From Actinomycetota bacterium (lineage in GTDB: Bacteria > Actinomycetota > Thermoleophilia > Gaiellales > Gaiellaceae): a stretch of 6,135 bases of DNA. The stretch spans positions 1 through 6,135 of the forward strand of contig JACCTQ010000197.1 of NCBI GenBank assembly GCA_013812265.1, read 5' to 3'. Positions 1-3,801 of this stretch are shown here, piece by piece (positions within the stretch are counted from its first letter, which is position 1; each line of letters opens with the position of its first letter). The notes below the pieces were generated by a model, which was not told where the DNA came from, ran no database searches, and saw only the letters and a program-made list of their open reading frames with translations. Made by a program: the position numbers and the translations under genes.

Positions 1-106
1 AGAGCACGATCCCGCGCCCACGCACATAGACCAGCGTGTTCGCGGTGCCGAGATCGACGGCCATGTCGCGTCCGCCGAAGCCGTTGAGGTAGCTCGAAAG
101 GCCCAT
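1..106 (-). CDS. mreB: Rod shape-determining protein MreB, N-terminal 35 codons (3' part beyond left edge)
   Basis: MreB is the bacterial actin homologue. It polymerises under the cytoplasmic membrane and guides lateral cell-wall synthesis with MreC, MreD, RodA and a class B PBP. Only the start is in the window: ATG at 106-104, then MGLSSYLNGFGGRD and the motif AVDLGTANTLVYVRGRG (residues 16-32). The DLGTANTLVYV part is the phosphate-1 loop of the actin/Hsp70 ATPase fold in its MreB-specific form, and the GRD lead-in is also typical. A second in-frame ATG (codon 15) would start too close to the nucleotide-binding loop, so I prefer 106. The first ten residues (hydrophobic L3, Y6, L7, F10) might touch the membrane, but this is speculative. 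No Shine-Dalgarno sequence precedes the ATG. The neighbouring maf and ndk genes fit known mreB neighbourhoods. Identification is firm despite the truncation. Confidence 0.97.
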   Translation of the reverse strand, partial: MGLSSYLNGFGGRDMAVDLGTANTLVYVRGRGIVL

Positions 107-118
107 TGTCAGGGAGCG

Positions 119-124
119 AGTCTA
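119..124 (-). promoter_or_regulatory. Possible -10 element TAGACT for mreB
   Basis: Read on the minus strand, TAGACT (124 to 119) fits the TANNNT pattern of actinobacterial -10 boxes and ends 12 bases before the mreB ATG. A start of transcription 6-7 bases downstream would leave a 5' leader of only about five bases. That would agree with the lack of a Shine-Dalgarno sequence before mreB (near-leaderless mRNA). There is no TTGNNN -35 at the right distance. One six-base match is weak evidence. Confidence 0.25.
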
Positions 125-150
125 GCGAGAGGCCCACGTAAAGGCCTAGA
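121..150 (-). repeat. Imperfect palindrome in the mreB leader
   Basis: Ends TCTAG (150-146) and CTAGA (125-121) are inverted copies. Inside them AGGCC (147-143) and GGCCT (134-130) are also inverted copies around TTTACGTG. The arms are short and the two pairings share one base, so an RNA hairpin would carry a bulge. The element overlaps the possible -10 box, so it could be an operator or simply chance in GC-rich DNA. Confidence 0.3.
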
Positions 151-203
151 TTCGGGACCGACCCGACGGAGGCGCGGGCGAGCTCCCGCAAGTTTGTCGA
201 AGC

Positions 204-236
204 GGGTCAAGACGGACACGTCCGGGGGCCTGACCC
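204..236. repeat. Nested inverted repeat after maf (REP-like or terminator-like hairpin)
   Basis: On the plus strand the outer arms are GGGTCA (204-209) and TGACCC (231-236). The inner arms are CGGAC (213-217) and GTCCG (220-224), with two bases between them. As RNA this would fold as an outer 6-bp and an inner 4-5-bp stem separated by an asymmetric internal loop. It lies 14 bases past the maf stop, where an operon-end hairpin or a dispersed intergenic palindrome would be expected. There is no following T-run on the minus strand, so it does not fit an intrinsic terminator. The GGGGCC-TGA-CCCC at its right side recalls REP-type palindromes. Whether it is repeated elsewhere cannot be seen from one window. 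Confidence 0.45.
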
Positions 237-250
237 CACGCCGGCACGCA

Positions 251-844
251 CTATCCAAAGCCGTACACCCCCGCGAAGCGCTCGGCAAGAAGCCTGACGA
301 GCAGCCCCGCCGGCAGGCCCACGACGTTGAGATAGTCCCCCTCGACTCGCTCCACGAGGGCGGCCCCGCGGCCCTGAATCGCATACGCCCCAGCGCGCCC
401 CTCCCACTCGCCCGAGACGATGTAGCGCCCAAGATCGCGGGCGGCCAAGGGCCGAAACGTCACGCGCGTCGTCTCGTGCGCGACCTCCTCCCAGCCGGGT
501 GTGCGCAGGCAGAGGCCGGAGACCACCTCGTGGGTCTTCCCGCCCAGGGCCTCGAGCATGGCCTCGGCCTCGCCCGGAGTCGCCGGCTTGCCGTAGACAC
601 GGCGGCCTAGGACGACTGCCGTGTCTACACCCACCACCGGCCGGTCGCCGGCCTCGTCTGCCACCGAGCGCGCCTTGCCGACTGCGTGCTCCCGGACGAG
701 GGCCACCGGGTCGGCGCCGGCTGCGCTTCGCTCCTCGTACTTGGGCGCCAGCACGTCGAAGGGGAGGCCGAGTTGCTCGAGGATCGCCCGGCGCTGGGGC
801 GACGAGGAGGCGAGGAGGAGAGGCCCAGCAGGCGGCGCGCTCAC
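251..844 (-). CDS. maf: Maf-family nucleoside triphosphate pyrophosphatase
   Basis: Maf proteins hydrolyse NTPs to NMP and pyrophosphate. They act on modified or non-canonical nucleotides (YhdE type: dTTP, UTP and methylated pyrimidine NTPs; YceF type: m7GTP), and Bacillus Maf is linked to septum inhibition. The 197 residues match the usual length. Visible motifs are LLLASSSPQRR (9-19) at the N-terminal phosphate-binding end, GVDTAVVLG (72-80) with the likely catalytic Asp74, GKP (85-87), GGKTHEVVSG (101-110), EGRAGAYAIQGRGA (148-161) and VEGDYLNVVGLP (167-178). The start is GTG at 844-842, where GTGA overlaps the methyltransferase stop by four bases, implying translational coupling; only a weak AGAAG precedes it. 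The last gene before mreB being maf matches the maf-mreB neighbourhood known in Bacillus. Substrate subtype is not settled; the overall look is nearer YhdE. Confidence 0.97.
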   Translation of the reverse strand: MSAPPAGPLLLASSSPQRRAILEQLGLPFDVLAPKYEERSAAGADPVALVREHAVGKARSVADEAGDRPVVGVDTAVVLGRRVYGKPATPGEAEAMLEALGGKTHEVVSGLCLRTPGWEEVAHETTRVTFRPLAARDLGRYIVSGEWEGRAGAYAIQGRGAALVERVEGDYLNVVGLPAGLLVRLLAERFAGVYGFG

Positions 845-1620
845 GCGCGCTTCTTTGCCTTCCAGATCTCCTCAGCCGGCCAGCGACGCGCCCACTCGGC
901 GGACACGAAGTCGTAGTAGGCGTGGGATCGAGCGTCGGCCGCGGCCTGAAGCTCATAGAGCGCCTCGATCTCGAAGCCGCTCTCGCGAAGAAGGCGAATC
1001 CAGTCGCCGTGGGAAAGATGAAACTCGACGCTATCCCCCTCGGTTTCCGACCACTCGAAACGGTGCATGGGGAACTGGGGCCGCACGAGTTGCTCCCCGA
1101 CGCTGCCCTCGTGTGGGGAGCAGAGAATCGCGAGCGTCGAGTTCCTCAGGAAGACGAGCTCACCGCCCGGCCTCAGTAGCCGCGCTGCCTCTGGAACCCA
1201 GCGGTAGGGGTCACACCAGATCGATGCTCCGTACTCCGACAGGACGAGGTCGAAGGCGCCGTCGGGCAACGGCACGTCTTCGGCGTCCGCCTCGATCAGC
1301 GGAAACCTGAGTCCGAACTGTTCCTGGCAGCGGCGCGCAGTCTCGAGTTGGGCCGGCGTCACATCGACTCCCACCGGACGTGCCCCCAGCCGGGCCAGCC
1401 AAGCGGAGAAGTACGCCGTGCCACAGCCGAGCTCCACGACGTCCTTGCCGGCGACGTCCCCCAAGACCTGGACAGCTCGCTCCGGTACCGAGAACATGCC
1501 CCACTCGACCTCTTCCCGCGCCCATGCTTCGCTCGCGTGCTCAGCGGTGTACTCGGCGTTCACGCGGGTCCAGAGCGTGCGGTTGAGCGCCGCGTGGTCC
1601 GAAAGCTCAGAGGAGCTCAT
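841..1620 (-). CDS. Class I SAM-dependent methyltransferase, substrate unknown
   Basis: The 259-residue soluble protein has a Rossmann-fold methyltransferase core. Motif I is VVELGCGTAY (61-70), the glycine-rich SAM loop; Asp86 in GVDVTP is the acidic residue that would hold the ribose hydroxyls; DAEDVPLP (112-119) is the adenine-side motif; FDLVLSEYGA (123-132) is motif II; LLRPGGELVFL (148-158) is motif III. The first 50 residues (LNRTLWTRVNAEY...) form a helical cap common in Methyltransf_11/25-type enzymes. The C-terminal part (HGDWIRLLRESGFEI, 204-218; RRWPAEEIWKAKK, 245-257) looks family-specific. ATG at 1620-1618 lies inside the 3' end of ndk (14-base overlap) with no strong Shine-Dalgarno, so coupling to ndk is likely; the same frame is open further upstream but overlaps ndk deeply. 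The stop overlaps maf by four bases. Substrates in this superfamily range from small metabolites to lipids and quinones, and nothing here decides. Confidence 0.93.
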   Translation of the reverse strand: MSSSELSDHAALNRTLWTRVNAEYTAEHASEAWAREEVEWGMFSVPERAVQVLGDVAGKDVVELGCGTAYFSAWLARLGARPVGVDVTPAQLETARRCQEQFGLRFPLIEADAEDVPLPDGAFDLVLSEYGASIWCDPYRWVPEAARLLRPGGELVFLRNSTLAILCSPHEGSVGEQLVRPQFPMHRFEWSETEGDSVEFHLSHGDWIRLLRESGFEIEALYELQAAADARSHAYYDFVSAEWARRWPAEEIWKAKKRA

Positions 1621-2026
1621 TGCCCGGAAACCAGAGCTCGATCTCGCGCTGAGCCGACTCCGGCGAATCGGACCCGTGCACGAGGTTGTCGGGCATCGCA
1701 AGCGCGAAGTCCGCGCGGATCGTCCCGGGAGCGGCATCCGCCGGATTTGTGGTACCGATCGTCGCTCGCACGACCGAGATCGCGGACTCGCCTTCGAGAA
1801 CGAGGGCGAGCGTCGGTGCCGACGTAATGAACTCGACGAGCTCAGCGAAGAAGGGCTTGTTGACGTGCTCGGCGTAGTGCTCCTCGGCCAGCCGGCGGTC
1901 GACCATCAGAAGCCGCGCAGCCCGGACGTCGAGCCCGCGCCGCTCGAAGCGAACGAGGATCTCGCCTGCGAGCCGGCGCTGCATCGCGTCCGGCTTGACG
2001 AGGACGAGCGTGCGCTCGGAAGCCAT
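1607..2026 (-). CDS. ndk: Nucleoside diphosphate kinase
   Basis: Ndk transfers the gamma-phosphate of ATP to other NDPs through a phosphohistidine, balancing NTP and dNTP pools in the cytoplasm. The 139 residues are the standard bacterial length. All hallmark residues are seen: Lys11 in LVLVKPDA (7-14), Tyr51, Phe59 in KPFF, Arg87, Thr93 in GTTNP, Arg104 in PGTIRADFA, and Asn114 with catalytic His117 in NLVHGSDS (114-121). The ATG at 2026-2024 overlaps the stop of the zinc-ribbon gene by one base (TGATG). A GAGAGG lies 11 bases upstream, somewhat far for an ideal ribosome binding site. The 3' end carries the start of the methyltransferase. Its place between folC and mreB is as remembered for Streptomyces. 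No anomaly is seen. Confidence 0.99.
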   Translation of the reverse strand: MASERTLVLVKPDAMQRRLAGEILVRFERRGLDVRAARLLMVDRRLAEEHYAEHVNKPFFAELVEFITSAPTLALVLEGESAISVVRATIGTTNPADAAPGTIRADFALAMPDNLVHGSDSPESAQREIELWFPGNELL

Positions 2027-2577
2027 CAGCGCTTTCGCCTCTCGCGCCGCGGCGGCGCTGTCGCTTCCCACGAATCGCCGATCTCGAGCGATGCCGGCGT
2101 CTCGATCGGCGTCTCGCAATAAGGGCAGATCTGCCACAGCGGGTCGAGCGGCGCCTTGCAGCCCGCACAGGCCTGCTTCAGCTTCGTGGTGCAGACCGGG
2201 CAGACGAGGAACGAGGCGTCGACCTCGGCGCGGCAGACCGGACACCTGAGGTCGCTGCGCCCGAGTCGCTCCTCCATCTCCTTGATCTCGAGCTCCCGCT
2301 CGCGGACATCGTCGAGGTACTCCGGCGGGCGGAACAGCATGTAGATCACAGCGCCCAGGAACGGCACCAGGCCGAGCAGCGTGGCGACGGCGACCAGCCA
2401 GCGATCCCGGATCCGTCGTCGTGCGTCCTTGAAGACCCAGTACGCCGTCGCCAGCCAGAACACGACCACGAGGAAGAGCAGCAGGTTGCGGATGACGAAC
2501 CAGGTGCCCGAGTCGAAGAAATCCCGGAAACCGCCGAAGAAATCATCTTCGTCGCTCGTCTGGAATAGCAGTCTCAC
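2026..2577 (-). CDS. Membrane protein with two C-terminal zinc ribbons, function unknown
   Basis: This is a 183-residue protein in three parts. An acidic N-terminus (SDEDD, 8-12) leads into two hydrophobic segments, about 27-49 and 60-82, joined by the basic loop KDARRRIRDR (50-59). Next is a charged, probably helical linker (about 86-106, ELEIKEMEERL). The end carries two zinc ribbons of identical spacing, C112-x2-C115-x10-C126-x2-C129 and C137-x2-C140-x10-C151-x2-C154, a double zinc ribbon (DZR) layout; the tail is Arg/Lys-rich. The second hydrophobic segment (VPFLGAVIYMLFRPPE, 71-86) resembles the PLDc_N region of cardiolipin synthase-like proteins, but no HKD catalytic domain follows. I chose GTG 2577-2575 because GAGG sits five bases upstream and the preceding gene stops seven bases before. 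An ATG at 2622 would add 15 residues overlapping that gene. Function is unknown; a membrane scaffold or sensor is possible. Confidence 0.88.
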   Translation of the reverse strand: MRLLFQTSDEDDFFGGFRDFFDSGTWFVIRNLLLFLVVVFWLATAYWVFKDARRRIRDRWLVAVATLLGLVPFLGAVIYMLFRPPEYLDDVRERELEIKEMEERLGRSDLRCPVCRAEVDASFLVCPVCTTKLKQACAGCKAPLDPLWQICPYCETPIETPASLEIGDSWEATAPPRRERRKR

Positions 2578-2582
2578 CCGGA

Positions 2583-2586
2583 CCTC
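2583..2586 (-). promoter_or_regulatory. Ribosome binding site GAGG deciding the zinc-ribbon gene start
   Basis: GAGG (2586 to 2583 on the minus strand) shares its first two bases with the TGA stop of the 37-codon gene and is five bases from GTG 2577. It is the best Shine-Dalgarno match in the operon. It supports the GTG start over the upstream ATG at 2622, and also termination-reinitiation between the two genes. Confidence 0.6.
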
Positions 2587-2698
2587 AAAGAAGAAGTTTG
2601 CCGACCATGTACCCCGCGGCAAACGCGAGCCCCACGACCGCGGCGAGTACGAACGCTGCGAACGCGAAGACGGTTAGCCGCTCGCCAACCGAGCCCAT
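2585..2698 (-). CDS. 37-residue single-span membrane protein, hypothetical
   Basis: ATG at 2698-2696 opens 37 codons ending in TGA at 2587-2585. The protein starts MGSVGERL, has one hydrophobic stretch of about 24 residues (9-32, rich in Ala, Val and Phe), and ends MVGKLLL; Arg7 and Lys34 flank the span. Reading runs +1 relative to folC, whose last 25 bases it overlaps, and it stops seven bases before the zinc-ribbon gene start. It exactly fills what would otherwise be a 96-base hole in a gap-free operon. About three quarters of its codons end in G or C, as expected for coding DNA here. The upstream GGGAAAG is a weak ribosome binding site, so coupling to folC is likely. In other Actinomycetota a larger DUF4233 membrane protein follows folC; whether this is related is a guess. 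No known family recognised. Confidence 0.72.
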   Translation of the reverse strand: MGSVGERLTVFAFAAFVLAAVVGLAFAAGYMVGKLLL

Positions 2699-3801
2699 CG
2701 TACGTCTTTCCCGCGCTGGGTGAGGTCTGAAAGCAGGTACAGCGACCCCGTGACGAAGACAGCGCCTGCCGGTCCGGCAAGCTGCCGGGCTCGGTCGAGC
2801 GCCTCCAGCGGGTCGTCGGCGGCCTCCACCGATTCGAAGAAGCGGGCTGCCCGTGCGGCAAGATCGCCGGCGGGCAGAGCGCGCGGGTTCGCCGAGGACG
2901 TCGCGACGAACGACGACCCTGCGGTCGCCAGGGCGGCCAGCATGGCTTCGACGTCCTTGTCCGAGAGAACCGAGCAGACGACCACGAAGTCACGTGAGGG
3001 GAGACGGGGCACGACATAGGCGAGGGCCCCAGGGTTGTGCGCTCCGTCCCAGACCTCCAGCGGCTCCTCCCCGCGGCGCTCCAGACGTCCGGGAAGGTGT
3101 ACCTCCTCGGCGAACGCAGAATCGACGTGCCGGCCGAGGAAGGCCTCTGCGGCGGTGGTCGCGAGCGCCACGTTGCGCTGCTCCACGACGACGACGGCCC
3201 GGGCGCCGTTGGCACGTGCGAGCCCCTCCCACTCGGGCTCACCGAGAACGACTGTCGAGTGGGGCTGCGCGACCGCGAGCTTTTCCGCTGCGATCGCCTG
3301 TCTCGTCGAACCGAGCACGCCGGTGTGCTCCAGGGACACGTTCGTCAGCACCTGCACGGGCGAGCGCAGCACGTTCGTCGCGTCCAATCGGCCGCCGAGA
3401 CCCGCCTCCACCACCGCGACGTCGGCGGCCCTCGCCGCGAACTCCGCTAGCGCTGCCGCAGTGAGCACCTCGAACTGCGTCGCGCCGAGCGCCTCGGCGG
3501 GCGCTCGCACCCTTTCGATCGCGACGCCGAAATCAGACACTTCGCCGTCCACCTGGATCCGCTCGGGCCACCCCGTCACGTGAGGCGACGTGTACGCGCC
3601 GACACTGAGCCCCTCCGCCCGCAGCAGGGCCGCGGCCATGCGCACGGTCGTGGACTTGCCGTTCGACCCGACTACGTGGATGGACGGGTAGTCGAGCTGC
3701 GGGTCCCCGAGACGGCGAAGGAGCTCGTGCATGCGACCCAGGCCGAACTCCTCCGGCCACGGTGTCAGCGACTCGACGTAGCTCTCAGCCGCTGAGCGCA
3801 T
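2674..3801 (-). CDS. folC: Folylpolyglutamate synthase / dihydrofolate synthase
   Basis: FolC uses ATP to add glutamate to dihydropteroate and/or to folates, completing folate synthesis and retaining the cofactor in the cell. It is a Mur-ligase relative. Motifs: P-loop HVVGSNGKSTT (42-52); TSPH (71-74) and ERIQV (80-84); FEVLTAAA (110-117); VEAGLGGRLDATNV (131-144), the family signature; SLEHTGVLG (156-164); AEKLAV (172-177) with Lys174 where the carbamylated lysine is expected; PGRLE (237-241); DGAHNPGAL (252-260); and SVLSDKDVEAML (277-288) in the C-terminal domain. At 375 residues it is shorter than the usual 420-450, the loss lying mainly in the middle and linker, yet no motif is missing. 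The P-loop is unusual: GSNGKST where GTNGKGS is common. ATG 3801-3799 overlaps valS by 17 bases; no strong Shine-Dalgarno. Mono- or bifunctionality cannot be told. Confidence 0.97.
   Translation of the reverse strand: MRSAAESYVESLTPWPEEFGLGRMHELLRRLGDPQLDYPSIHVVGSNGKSTTVRMAAALLRAEGLSVGAYTSPHVTGWPERIQVDGEVSDFGVAIERVRAPAEALGATQFEVLTAAALAEFAARAADVAVVEAGLGGRLDATNVLRSPVQVLTNVSLEHTGVLGSTRQAIAAEKLAVAQPHSTVVLGEPEWEGLARANGARAVVVVEQRNVALATTAAEAFLGRHVDSAFAEEVHLPGRLERRGEEPLEVWDGAHNPGALAYVVPRLPSRDFVVVCSVLSDKDVEAMLAALATAGSSFVATSSANPRALPAGDLAARAARFFESVEAADDPLEALDRARQLAGPAGAVFVTGSLYLLSDLTQRGKDVRWARLASG

Larger units (their letters stand above)
107..250 (-). promoter_or_regulatory. maf-mreB intergenic spacer, probable mreB leader or promoter region
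   Basis: This 144-base spacer is the only sizeable non-coding stretch in the window, whereas all upstream genes are packed end to end. I see no credible gene in it. Read on the minus strand it holds a nested inverted repeat just after the maf stop (204-236), a second imperfect palindrome (121-150), and a TAGACT hexamer 12 bases before the mreB ATG. A TTGACC at 210-205 looks like a -35 box, but no fitting -10 lies 16-19 bases downstream. No U-run follows either palindrome, so neither is a classical intrinsic terminator. A promoter for the mreB-mreC-mreD group here is an inference from spacing and context. Confidence 0.5.

Noticed and set aside
204..236. Rho-independent terminator for the valS-maf operon
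   Set aside because: The inverted repeat has a split stem and is not followed by a T-run on the minus strand; I keep it as a palindromic element of unknown role.
107..250. tRNA, small RNA gene, riboswitch or CRISPR repeat in the spacer
   Set aside because: No cloverleaf arms, no repeated spacer pattern and no known aptamer core could be recognised in these 144 bases.
109..432. 107-codon minus-strand frame covering the maf-mreB spacer
   Set aside because: It extends into the 3' end of maf out of frame, is Arg/Pro/Ser-rich with no motif, and its only tail outside maf is the palindromic spacer.
1418..2122. 234-codon plus-strand frame across ndk and the methyltransferase
   Set aside because: It is antisense to two certain genes, has no ribosome binding site, and no recognisable protein family.
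2578..2622. Upstream ATG (2622) as start of the zinc-ribbon protein
   Set aside because: It would add 15 residues inside the 37-codon gene and lacks a ribosome binding site, whereas GTG 2577 has GAGG five bases upstream.
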